NCBI GenBank assembly: GCA_041600735.1
Contig: JBFIJN010000146.1
Location: 1 to 17,543, forward strand
DNA length: 17,543 nucleotides
Direction of reading: 5' to 3'
From: Paraliomyxa sp041600735
GTDB lineage: Bacteria; Myxococcota_A; Polyangia; Nannocystales; Nannocystaceae
In this document: piece after piece, positions 1-6,676 of the stretch
Numbering within the stretch: the first letter of the stretch is position 1
Layout: each line of letters starts with the position of its first letter
The notes under the pieces: model-generated
Seen by the model: only the letters and a program-made list of their open reading frames with translations
Told to the model about the DNA's origin: nothing
The model's database searches: none
Program-made: the position numbers and the translations under genes

Positions 1-404
1 CGCTTGGGACCGCTCGAGCAGCGAATGAACGTGAGCAGCTGCATCGGGCGACCGTTGGCGTCGCGGTCTTGGATGTCCGCCGGCGGGCCCCAGGCCATGT
101 ACAGCGCGAACTCGTGGAAGCCGAGCTTCACCTCGCCGTGGCTGGCGGCCGTGCGCTCGGCCTCGGGCAGTGCTTCCCACTTCGCCCACAGGCCCTTGTC
201 CTCGAGGAACCCTTGGCGCGCCGTCGACTTGATGCGCAAGAACTCCTGCTGGTCGGTGCCGGTCGGGAGGTTGTCGTAGAACCGTCGATCGAGCGCAGGC
301 AGTCGCTCGGGATCGTGGCCGCAACCGAGCACGCCAACGACGGTCGCGACCAGCAGCGTGGCGAGTCCCGGGGCCTGGGCCATACGGGTGGAGGCCGAGA
401 TCAT
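1..404 (-). CDS. Lipoprotein of unknown function, C-terminus cut by window edge
   Basis: Reading leftwards from an ATG at 404, an open frame of 134 codons runs off the left edge without a stop. The first 27 residues form a lipoprotein signal: Arg7, then a hydrophobic stretch, then VLGC with the lipidated Cys at residue 28. The mature part is soluble and contains a run of aromatic and acidic residues (RRFYDNL, FLEDKGLWAKW, FHEFALYMAWGPP). Codon usage is strongly GC at third positions, like the neighbouring genes. A second in-frame ATG at 383 would remove the only basic residue of the signal, so 404 is preferred. There is no clear Shine-Dalgarno sequence. I do not recognise the family. The product is probably an outer-membrane or periplasmic lipoprotein. 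It is divergent from cdnL across the 405-707 spacer. Confidence 0.75.
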   Translation of the reverse strand, partial: MISASTRMAQAPGLATLLVATVVGVLGCGHDPERLPALDRRFYDNLPTGTDQQEFLRIKSTARQGFLEDKGLWAKWEALPEAERTAASHGEVKLGFHEFALYMAWGPPADIQDRDANGRPMQLLTFIRCSSGPK

Positions 405-707
405 GGCCGCGGATGATACCCAAGAAGGGCGCCGCAGCACCCGCCGGTGGTTCGCGTTCCGCCGCGATCGCGCTAGAATGGTGGACACGGACGCCACCCG
501 AGGCGTCTACCGCGGTCGACGCCCGCATCGGGCCACCCCTGAGAAGCCCCGCAAAACGGCTAAAGAACGCTGTTTTCGGCCTCTCTTGACGAGGCAGCAT
601 ACCATTGCTAAGTATTCGCCCCCTACGTTGCCCGTGGTGCGCCCGTCCACACAAGCTCTTGCTCGCGTTGCGGGCCTACCGACGAGCGACGCTCGGAAGC
701 AGCTGCC
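405..707. other. 303-bp divergent intergenic region upstream of cdnL
   Basis: No convincing gene is seen here. The region is less GC-rich than its surroundings between about 545 and 625, which fits a promoter zone. It holds a sigma-70-like promoter candidate at 586-614 and a second -10-like hexamer, TAGAAT at 474-479. The hexamer matches TATAAT at 5 of 6 positions but has no good -35 box 17 bases upstream (TTCGCG at 451-456). A perfect short dyad, GCCTC-N7-GAGGC (579-595), overlaps the -35 of the first candidate. No obvious promoter for the minus-strand lipoprotein gene was found. Confidence 0.5.
586..614 (+). promoter_or_regulatory. Candidate sigma-70-type promoter of cdnL
   Basis: TTGACG (586-591) matches the -35 consensus at 5 of 6 positions. 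After a 17-base spacer comes TAAGTA (609-614), a weak -10 box. Transcription would begin near 621 and leave a leader of about 85 bases before the cdnL ATG. A weak ribosome site, GGAAG (695-699), lies 8 bases before the start codon. The dyad GCCTC-N7-GAGGC (579-595) covers the -35 and could be an operator. Confidence 0.4.
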
Positions 708-1205
708 ATGGCTCAGACGTTCAGCGTAGGTGACAAAGTGGTCTACCCCGGCCACGGAGTGGCGGAGATCACCGGTCTCGAGGCGCGCGAGATCTCTGGC
801 GCGAAGCTCGAGTTCTATGTGCTCAGCGTGCTCGAGAACAACATGAAGGTCATGGTTCCCAAGCACAACGCCAAGTCCGTGGGCTTGCGCAAGCTGGTGG
901 ACGAGGCCGAGGTGGGGCAGGTGTACGGCGTGCTCGCGCATCGCGGCGCCAAGATCTCCACCGCCACGTGGAACCGCCGCTATCGCGAGTACATGGAGAA
1001 GATCAAGACCGGATCGCTGGTCGAGATCGCCTCCGTGCTGCGCGACCTCTGCATCCTCCGCTCCGACAAGGAGCTGAGCTTTGGCGAGCGCAAGATGCTC
1101 GACACGGCGCGCTCGCTGCTCGTGCAGGAGCTCGCGCTGGCCAAGGGCCAAGAAGAGACCGCGGTCGCCACCGAGCTCGACGAGATGTTCGCCTCGCCCG
1201 GGTGA
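708..1205 (+). CDS. cdnL: CdnL/CarD-family RNA polymerase-binding transcription regulator
   Basis: This 165-residue protein matches the CdnL group of the CarD_CdnL_TRCF family in length and sequence. CdnL proteins bind the RNA polymerase beta subunit through the N-terminal domain and stabilise open complexes at promoters such as those of rRNA genes; in Myxococcus xanthus CdnL is essential. The N-terminal RNAP-interaction domain (about residues 1-68) carries the signature VGDKVVYPGHGVAEI. The C-terminal helical DNA-contacting domain contains the hallmark stretch TWNRRYREYMEKIKTGS with Trp88, and further on LSFGERKMLDTARSLL. There is no HMGA-like tail, so this is CdnL rather than the longer M. 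xanthus CarD. The ATG at 708 gives the normal N-terminus. The downstream lipoprotein gene starts 8 bases after the stop and may be co-transcribed. Confidence 0.95.
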   Translation: MAQTFSVGDKVVYPGHGVAEITGLEAREISGAKLEFYVLSVLENNMKVMVPKHNAKSVGLRKLVDEAEVGQVYGVLAHRGAKISTATWNRRYREYMEKIKTGSLVEIASVLRDLCILRSDKELSFGERKMLDTARSLLVQELALAKGQEETAVATELDEMFASPG

Positions 1206-1213
1206 TCCCGGCG

Positions 1214-2797
1214 ATGAGCCAGCGGATGAACATGGCAGGGCGACGCCTCGCGAGCGCGGGCTCGCCGGCCAAGTCGATCTGCGGCTCGTCGAGCGCGGGC
1301 TTGATCCTGCTGGGCTTGGTGGCCGCGGTCGCGTGCAAGCAGAGCCCGCCCGCGCCGGCCGCCGAGGAAACACCCGAGGCCAAGCACGAGCGCGCGTGCG
1401 AGCGCTTCGCAAACGAGATGGCGCAGACCGGGTTGCTCGCCGGACAGCTGGTCGTGACCGCGCTCGACGACGACCCCGACTCGGCGAGTCGCGGGCGCAG
1501 CGAGATGAAGTCGATCGCGCAGAAGATGCGCCGCGATCTGTTCGACAAGTGCATGCAGTGGCCCGAGGAGGTGATGGAGTGCCTGCCGCCGCTCGGGATC
1601 CTCAAGACCGGCTGCGAGGAGCGGCTGCTGGCCGCGATGGAGGGGGCCACGCCTGCGCCCGAGCACGTGCCGCCCGGGCCTGCGCCGGCGTGGACCTACG
1701 CGCTCGAGCACGAGCCTCGCGCGATTGCGGTGGCGAGCGACGGGACCGTGATCGTCGTTGCCGATGCGCTGCTGGGCCTGCGCGAGGGCAAGGTCGTGTG
1801 GCGCAAGGAGGGCGACTTCGAAGGCTGGCTCGTCGCGCTGCCGGGTGATCGACCCACGTGGGTGGCAGGCGTCGAGGATCGCGTGGTGGCGCTCGATCCG
1901 ATCAGTGGAGCCGAGCGATGGTCGGCCACGCTGCCCGGGGTCCCCGACGCGTACGAGCCCGAGCTCGAGCCCGTGCGGGCGCACGTGAAGGCCGCGACGC
2001 CGCTCGGCGACGGCCTGCTCGTCGGTGATGCAGAGGCTCGCTTCTTTCGCATCGATCCTCCGCGCTGCCTGCCCGAGCGCAAGGGTGGCCAAGGGCAGTG
2101 CGTCACCGCCGAAGGTGCGCTGCCCGACGAGATGCTCGAGAGCGACACGGGTCTGTTCGTGATCGGCAGCCTTCGCTACCTCTGGGAGGATGATGTGCTG
2201 CGGGGTTTCTCCGCCGACTGGCGGCGGCAGATGAGCGCACGTGCGCACGATGGCCTCTCGCAGGTGGCCGTGGCCCAGGCGCGACTGGTGCTCGTCGTCG
2301 ACGAGGACCTCGTCGAGCTCGATCCCACGCAGTGTCGCGGCGAGTCCGAGTTCGCGCCCTCGGGCTGGCCGCAGCCCGGCGCGCTGGCAATGGGCGACGA
2401 GTGCGAGGAGTGCAGCGCACCACCCCCTGGCTGCCGACGCTGGCGAGCGTACGTGGAGGACGTGACCGGCGACCCGCCCGCGCTGCTCGACGACGGCGCG
2501 GTGGTCGTGCACGCCGACGGCTTCTCGCTCGCGCTCGCGCAGGGCGAGCCGCGGTGGAAGGCCACCACGGGAGGCAGCGGGCCGCTCGTCACCGATGGCA
2601 CGCGGGTGTTTGGCTTCAGCACCGGGCTGCGCGAGGACGGCCCCTCGGGCTTGTTCGAGCTCGCGGCCGCCGATGGAGAGCTACGCTGGCTCACCCCGCT
2701 GGTCGCCGACTACGAGCTCCGGCTCGCGCTCGCGGGCGGCTGGCTCGCGGCGGCGTCCGAAGGGACCGTGACCCTGCTGGCGCTACCGCCCGCGTAG
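1214..2797 (+). CDS. PQQ-like beta-propeller lipoprotein
   Basis: The 527-residue product begins with a long basic n-region, a hydrophobic stretch (about residues 29-40) and a lipobox-like AVAC with Cys41, followed by a Pro/Ala-rich linker. After a helical Cys-containing segment (about 55-150), the rest shows repeated strand patterns of PQQ/WD40-like propellers. The clearest is VVALDPISGAERWSATLPG; further blades are EGKVVWRKEGDF, GEPRWKATTGG and DGELRWLTPL. Such proteins resemble BamB in fold, but BamB identity is not supported: there are no neighbouring bam genes, and the several Cys residues (for example CEECSAPPPGC) are unusual for it. In-frame ATGs at 1226 and 1232 are alternative starts; the one at 1232 would give a more typical signal length. 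The stop is 14 bases from the stop of the convergent gene. Confidence 0.8.
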   Translation: MSQRMNMAGRRLASAGSPAKSICGSSSAGLILLGLVAAVACKQSPPAPAAEETPEAKHERACERFANEMAQTGLLAGQLVVTALDDDPDSASRGRSEMKSIAQKMRRDLFDKCMQWPEEVMECLPPLGILKTGCEERLLAAMEGATPAPEHVPPGPAPAWTYALEHEPRAIAVASDGTVIVVADALLGLREGKVVWRKEGDFEGWLVALPGDRPTWVAGVEDRVVALDPISGAERWSATLPGVPDAYEPELEPVRAHVKAATPLGDGLLVGDAEARFFRIDPPRCLPERKGGQGQCVTAEGALPDEMLESDTGLFVIGSLRYLWEDDVLRGFSADWRRQMSARAHDGLSQVAVAQARLVLVVDEDLVELDPTQCRGESEFAPSGWPQPGALAMGDECEECSAPPPGCRRWRAYVEDVTGDPPALLDDGAVVVHADGFSLALAQGEPRWKATTGGSGPLVTDGTRVFGFSTGLREDGPSGLFELAAADGELRWLTPLVADYELRLALAGGWLAAASEGTVTLLALPPA

Positions 2798-2811
2798 CGG
2801 CTCGATGCGGG

Positions 2812-4323
2812 TCATCCGGGGATCTCCTGGATCACCACCACGCTGGGCCCGCGGCGGAAGGTCGCCGGATCGGTGGGAACCGGCGCGGGTGCATGGCCGG
2901 GGCCACCATCGGTGAGGTCCTCGACGCTGGCCGACAGCGAGCACGGATCGGCGCCCGACAGCGCGCCCCACAGCACCTTGCCGTAGCCCACTCCCGCCGG
3001 ATCGGTGATCAACGGTCGCGGCCCCGCCCCCACGGCCAGGTGGCTACCATCGCTGGTCACGGCCAGGGCATACGGCTCGAGCACCTCGCCGTTGCCGTCG
3101 CTCCACGAGGCATCGAAGCCGGCGACCGGGGCCGCGCAGACCTCGAGCGCGCCGCTGCCCGCGTGCGCGACGAACACTCCGCGGAGCCCCGTCGCGCCCA
3201 GCGACGAGCCCGCGGCGAACAGCCACGTCGGCGTCGAAGCGGGCAGCCGCACGATCTCGCCGAGCTGCCAGTCACCCGCAGACCCCATCCCGCTGAGCGA
3301 CGCATTGCCCAGGTTCGAGCAGTCGGCGGCCATGCGCCACAGGCTCGCAGGGCCCAGCAGATCGAGCGGCGTTGGCCCCTGCATCACCACGAAGCCCGTC
3401 GCCCCATCGGGCGCCAGGTAGCGCACGCGCTTGCCCGGCTGCGCGCCGGGGATCGGGCACAGCGCCCCCGTGCCCAGCCCCGCTGCCGCCTCGGCCACCG
3501 TGCCCTCCGCGAGGCCGGAGCCGTCGAGCACCGCGACCCCCTCGTTGCCGTCGCAGGCCACCGCTAGCACATCGCTGCCGAGGTCGATCACCTGCGACGC
3601 GCCCTGGCACACCTCCCCGCCCAGATCATCGAGCGTCACCACTCCGACCTCTCCCGCGGGATCGGTCGGATCGATCACCATCAGCTTGCCCGGCAGCGTC
3701 CAGCTGTCCTCGCCCGCGAACAGGTCGTTGTTGAACACCCCCACCACCAGTCGCCCCGATGCGTGTTGGTGCATGAAGATCGCCTCGCGCTCCCCGAGGC
3801 TGCGCCCCACCACCGGGCTCTGGAATTGCCCGCCCGAGAAGTAGTCGCTCACCGGCACCGTGGCGCCGCTCGAGTAGCCCTCGAAGAAGCTCAGCGGGAA
3901 CGCCACCAGGCTGCCCTCGTCGCGCGTGGGGTAGTGGCCGGTGAGCACGTGCAGGAATCCGCCCGCCCGCGCGACCCCGAACGGCTCGTCGAGTCGCCCG
4001 TCGTCGTTGTCGCCCGGGCCGCAGCCGGCGCACTCGTTGGGCTCGAGATCGATCGCGATCGTCCCCCGGTAGGCGGAGTCGGGATGATCCGGCACGAACA
4101 CCTCGACGCGATCGTCGAGCGTCTGCACCGCCAGCACCATCACGCACCCACCGGGCGGGCACCCGAGCAGCTCCCCGCCCCCGTCGTCCTCGCCCGTCTC
4201 CGTGTCCCCGCCCGTCGAATCGCCGGTCCCGGTGGCGCCATCGTCGATCGGCGGATTGCCAGACATGCAGCCCGCCGGCGCGATCAGGAGCCACTGCCAC
4301 AAGCCAGCCGAGCGAAGCTTCAT
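2812..4323 (-). CDS. Large secreted lipoprotein, probable beta-propeller
   Basis: This is a 503-residue protein with a short basic start, a hydrophobic segment and Cys19 in PAGC, an imperfect lipobox because Pro sits at -3. A low-complexity Asp/Gly/Thr linker (about residues 25-50) follows, typical of Nannocystis-type surface lipoproteins. Paired cysteines come next (LLGCPPGGC, ECAGCGPG). The remainder is rich in short beta strands with Gly and Asp turns (GKLMVIDPTDPAGEVGVV, VLAVACDGNEGVAVLDGSG, YALAVTSDGSHLAVGAG). These read like YVTN/NHL-type propeller blades, but I cannot assign a named family. It lies 94 bases downstream of the M20 peptidase gene on the same strand and may be co-transcribed. 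Function is unknown; an outer-membrane or surface location is inferred. Confidence 0.75.
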   Translation of the reverse strand: MKLRSAGLWQWLLIAPAGCMSGNPPIDDGATGTGDSTGGDTETGEDDGGGELLGCPPGGCVMVLAVQTLDDRVEVFVPDHPDSAYRGTIAIDLEPNECAGCGPGDNDDGRLDEPFGVARAGGFLHVLTGHYPTRDEGSLVAFPLSFFEGYSSGATVPVSDYFSGGQFQSPVVGRSLGEREAIFMHQHASGRLVVGVFNNDLFAGEDSWTLPGKLMVIDPTDPAGEVGVVTLDDLGGEVCQGASQVIDLGSDVLAVACDGNEGVAVLDGSGLAEGTVAEAAAGLGTGALCPIPGAQPGKRVRYLAPDGATGFVVMQGPTPLDLLGPASLWRMAADCSNLGNASLSGMGSAGDWQLGEIVRLPASTPTWLFAAGSSLGATGLRGVFVAHAGSGALEVCAAPVAGFDASWSDGNGEVLEPYALAVTSDGSHLAVGAGPRPLITDPAGVGYGKVLWGALSGADPCSLSASVEDLTDGGPGHAPAPVPTDPATFRRGPSVVVIQEIPG

Positions 4324-4336
4324 CGCCGTAACGCTA

Positions 4337-4350
4337 GCAGCCTCTGCTGC
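4337..4350 (-). other. Short hairpin in the leader of the 2812-4323 lipoprotein gene
   Basis: The perfect dyad GCAGC-CTCT-GCTGC lies 13 bases upstream of the start codon at 4323. In the minus-strand mRNA it would form a 5-bp stem with a 4-base loop just before the initiation site. Its stem has the same sequence as the hairpin at 4401-4414, so the arms could also pair with each other. In DNA this GC-rich a chance occurrence is possible. Confidence 0.3.
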
Positions 4351-4400
4351 GAAGCTCCATTGCCGTGGGGCCGAGTCGCGCCGCCGCGTGGCGCGTGCGT

Positions 4401-4414
4401 GCTGCCCCCGCAGC
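4401..4414 (-). terminator. Hairpin directly after the M20 peptidase stop
   Basis: The perfect 5-bp dyad GCTGC-CCCC-GCAGC lies 3 bases beyond the stop codon of the gene at 4418-5923. No T-tract follows, so it is at best a weak or Rho-assisted end, or an RNA-stabilising hairpin, within the 94-base gap to the next gene. Confidence 0.3.
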
Positions 4415-4417
4415 CCG

Positions 4418-5923
4418 TCACCCGGCCGCGAGCGAGATCACCATCATGTAGAACCGCACCGCCTCGGCGAAGCCCTCTACGGTGGTCTGCTCGTCGGTGC
4501 CGTGCAATCTCGTGCGGTCGCTGGCGCGCATGCGGATCGGCAAGAAGCGATAGGCGTCGCGGGCGACGGCGGCGTAGTGACGCGCGTCGGTGGCCCCGAC
4601 CACGAGGAACGGGACGGTCACGGCCTCGGGGTAGACGTGGCCGATCGCGCGACGCACCGCGTCGAAGCCCTCGCCCTCGACATCGGCAATCGCCGAGGGC
4701 TCCCAGCACTGGTTGCGGCAGCTCACCTCGATCCCCTCGTCGTCGATCACCTCGCGCATGTGCGCGAGCGTGCCGTCGAGGGTGTCGCCGGGCAGGATCC
4801 TGGCGTTGAAGGTGACCTCGGCGTTGGCTGCGAGCACATTGGGCGCCACGCCACCGGCGATCATCGTGGGGGCAATCGTGGTGCGCACGGTGGCGTTGCT
4901 CGGCGGCTGCGAGGCGAGCACGCGCTCGATCACCGGCGACAAGATCCACAGGTTGGACAGCGCGGTGCGCATGGGCAGGCTCATGTGCGGGGCCATGCCG
5001 TCGAGCATCATTCGCGTGGCGCCGCCGATGCTCGCGGGCATCGGCTCGTCTTGCACGCGCTCGATCGCACGAGCGAGGCGCTGGATCGCTCCGCTCGGCG
5101 GCGGCATGGAGGCGTGGCCGCCCTCGTCATGGACCGATACCACGATCTCGGCGAAGCCCTTCTCGGCGATCCCCACGAGCGCGGCCTGGCGCTCGAGCCC
5201 GGGGATCGCCTCGCTGATGACCGAGCCGCCCTCGTCGAGCACGAACGCGAAGCGCTCACCGCGAGCCTCGAGGAGCGCGGCGATGGCCTTGGCGCCGTGC
5301 CTACCGCCGATCTCCTCGTCGTGACCGAAGGCGATCACCACGGTGCGACGCGGCACGAAGCCGTGCTCGAGCAAGAGCTCGGCCGCTTGCATCAAGCCCA
5401 CCACCCCGGTCTTGTCGTCGAGGGTGCCGCGGCCCCAGATGATCCCATCCGCGATCGCGCCCGAGAACGGCGGGCGCGTCCAGTCGCCCTCGGTGCCCGG
5501 CTCGACGGGCACGACATCGAGGTGGGCGGTGAGCAGGATCGGCTCGGCGGTGGGGTCGGATCCGGGCCAGTGGTAGAGGAGCGACCGCTCGGACACGACC
5601 TCGCGCTGCAGCGCCTGGTGCACGCGGGGGAAGTCGAGCTCGAGCTGGCGGTGCAGCGCGAGGATGGCCTCGACGCGCTCGGGATGCTCGAGGTCCCCCT
5701 CGTGCGGCGAGATCGAGGCGATGCGCACCGCGCGGGCGAGGCGCTCGGCTGCCGCCGCGGGGTCGACCTCGGGCAGGGCCGGAGCGGGGCCGGAATCGTA
5801 GGGCTCCGGTCCATTGAGGAGCCCCCGCGCCACCATCACGACCACGAGCGCGCCCAGGCCCAGGCCGATCCAACGGCCCCAGCGGCGCCTGTGAGGGCCT
5901 CGTGCGCGCTCCACGGGCGGCAT
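4418..5923 (-). CDS. Membrane-anchored M20 metallopeptidase (CPS1/PM20D1-like)
   Basis: The 501-residue protein has a basic start, one membrane segment (about residues 17-36, WIGLGLGALVVVMVARGLL) and a Pro-rich linker, so the enzyme domain is probably periplasmic. The M20 dinuclear zinc site is complete: H134 and D136 in LLTAHLDVVPV, bridging D169 in WGRGTLDDK, E203/E204 in AFGHDEEIGG, D230 in VLDEGG and H474 in LHGTDEQ. The dimerisation insert lies between about 255 and 370. The WGRGTLDDK and GHDEE signatures resemble yeast carboxypeptidase S and mammalian PM20D1, which cleaves and forms N-acyl amino acids. The substrate here is unknown. A start at 5944 would add seven residues; 5923 is preferred because it leaves a larger divergent spacer. 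The frame stays open to 6349, but that part is antisense to the next gene. Confidence 0.9.
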   Translation of the reverse strand: MPPVERARGPHRRRWGRWIGLGLGALVVVMVARGLLNGPEPYDSGPAPALPEVDPAAAAERLARAVRIASISPHEGDLEHPERVEAILALHRQLELDFPRVHQALQREVVSERSLLYHWPGSDPTAEPILLTAHLDVVPVEPGTEGDWTRPPFSGAIADGIIWGRGTLDDKTGVVGLMQAAELLLEHGFVPRRTVVIAFGHDEEIGGRHGAKAIAALLEARGERFAFVLDEGGSVISEAIPGLERQAALVGIAEKGFAEIVVSVHDEGGHASMPPPSGAIQRLARAIERVQDEPMPASIGGATRMMLDGMAPHMSLPMRTALSNLWILSPVIERVLASQPPSNATVRTTIAPTMIAGGVAPNVLAANAEVTFNARILPGDTLDGTLAHMREVIDDEGIEVSCRNQCWEPSAIADVEGEGFDAVRRAIGHVYPEAVTVPFLVVGATDARHYAAVARDAYRFLPIRMRASDRTRLHGTDEQTTVEGFAEAVRFYMMVISLAAG

Positions 5924-5957
5924 GGTAGCGCGCCACGGGCTCATCGAAGGGGGCCTG

Positions 5958-5974
5958 GATCGTTTTGCGCGATC
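5958..5974. repeat. Short dyad in the divergent M20/Cys-rich gene spacer
   Basis: GATCG-TTTTGCG-CGATC is a perfect 5-bp inverted repeat in the 62-bp gap between two divergent starts (5923 and 5986). It also contains the only T-rich run of that gap. It could be a shared operator or part of a promoter, but a dyad this short may be chance. Confidence 0.25.
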
Positions 5975-5985
5975 GTCCGTAGCAC

Positions 5986-6615
5986 GTGCCCGTGCACCGC
6001 AAGGACATCGAGATCCCCGAGCCCTGTCATGCGGACTGGGCGACCATGCGGCCCGAAGAGCAGGGCCGCTTCTGCTTCGAATGCAGCACCAAGGTCCACG
6101 ACCTGTCGGCGATGACCGAGCCCGAGGCCAAAGAATTCCTGCGGCGCACGGCCTGCGCGGATGTCTGCGTGAGCTACGAGCTCGAGGACGATGGAAGGCT
6201 GTCGTTCCGCGAGCCCGCGGTGCGGATGGCCCCGCCCCCCGCGTTGGTTCCGCTCGCGCGGCTTCGGCGGCCGCGCTCGGTGGCCGCCGCGGTCGCGGGC
6301 GCGGGCATGGCGGTGGCGATGGCCGCATGCACGCCCCACAGCGACACATCGGTCCGCAGCTACGCCAGCGAGGCCCCCGTGTTCCAAACGGAGCGCGTGG
6401 TGATCCCGCTCGGTACCGAGGCGCCGCCGACCCTCACTCCGCCCCCCGTGCAGGCCGACGTGGCGGATGAGCCGTGCGAGCCCACCGAGCTCGAGCCGAT
6501 CGAGCCCGCGGCCACCGAGGAACGACGGGTGCGCGGCCGCATGAAGCCGCGCCTCGCCGGCAAGCCGATGCCGCGCAAGACCGGCAAGATCGCGAACCCC
6601 CTCGACTTCGACTAG
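5986..6615 (+). CDS. Small Cys-rich domain protein with one membrane segment
   Basis: The 209-residue product starts at a GTG (5986); GTG 5992 is an alternative. Residues 8-45 form a compact module: IPEPCHADW..M, then GRFCFEC, then VHDLSAMT. It carries C14/H15, W18, M21, C30, C33 and H38, followed by C57 and C61 (TACADVC). The pattern looks like a small zinc-ribbon or other metal-binding domain. I recall the same PCH..W..M...FC..C..VxDxS arrangement at the N-termini of many Bacteroidetes and some myxobacterial proteins of unknown function. A basic stretch (RLRRPR) and a hydrophobic segment (about 98-114) follow, then a Pro/Glu-rich and finally Lys/Arg-rich tail. The predicted topology is Cys-rich domain inside, tail outside. 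The function is unknown. The gene is convergent with 6673-7359. Confidence 0.75.
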   Translation: MPVHRKDIEIPEPCHADWATMRPEEQGRFCFECSTKVHDLSAMTEPEAKEFLRRTACADVCVSYELEDDGRLSFREPAVRMAPPPALVPLARLRRPRSVAAAVAGAGMAVAMAACTPHSDTSVRSYASEAPVFQTERVVIPLGTEAPPTLTPPPVQADVADEPCEPTELEPIEPAATEERRVRGRMKPRLAGKPMPRKTGKIANPLDFD

Positions 6616-6665
6616 CACTGGGGACTGGCACTGGGGACTGGCACTAGGACTGGGACTGGGACCAG
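6615..6665. repeat. Tandem 13-bp/6-bp minisatellite (GCACTGGGGACTG and GGACTG units)
   Basis: Two perfect copies of GCACTGGGGACTG (6615-6627 and 6628-6640) are followed by a 12-bp variant with A and a deletion (6641-6652), then GGACTG and GGACCA. The array starts on the last base of the preceding stop codon and fills the gap between two convergent genes. The sub-unit is GGACTG-like throughout, so the array probably grew by slippage. Confidence 0.8.
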
Positions 6666-6676
6666 GAGGGTCCTAG
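6644..6676. terminator. Inverted repeat between convergent genes, possible two-way terminator
   Basis: CTAGGAC (6644-6650) and GTCCTAG (6670-6676) form a perfect 7-bp dyad with a 19-base loop. The loop contains a smaller dyad, CTGG-GA-CCAG (6656-6665). The structure lies between the stops of the two convergent genes; its right arm overlaps the last codons and stop (6673) of the minus-strand gene. There is no T-tract, so termination is an inference from position. Confidence 0.35.

Noticed and set aside
358..729. A 123-codon plus-strand frame covering the cdnL leader
   Set aside because: It begins antisense to the left-edge lipoprotein, runs through promoter-like DNA into cdnL in another frame, and has no protein-like features.
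708..1205. CarD proper or a fragment of the Mfd repair coupling factor
   Set aside because: Length and the TWNRRYREYMEKIKTGS block match stand-alone CdnL; no helicase or HMGA-like region is present.
4202..6115. A 637-codon plus-strand frame
   Set aside because: It is antisense to the M20 peptidase, whose catalytic motifs are complete. The plus-strand translation is low-complexity and rich in Arg, His, Gly and Ala.
6615..6665. CRISPR-like array
   Set aside because: The units are contiguous and 13 bases long with no spacers, and there are no cas genes; it is a minisatellite.
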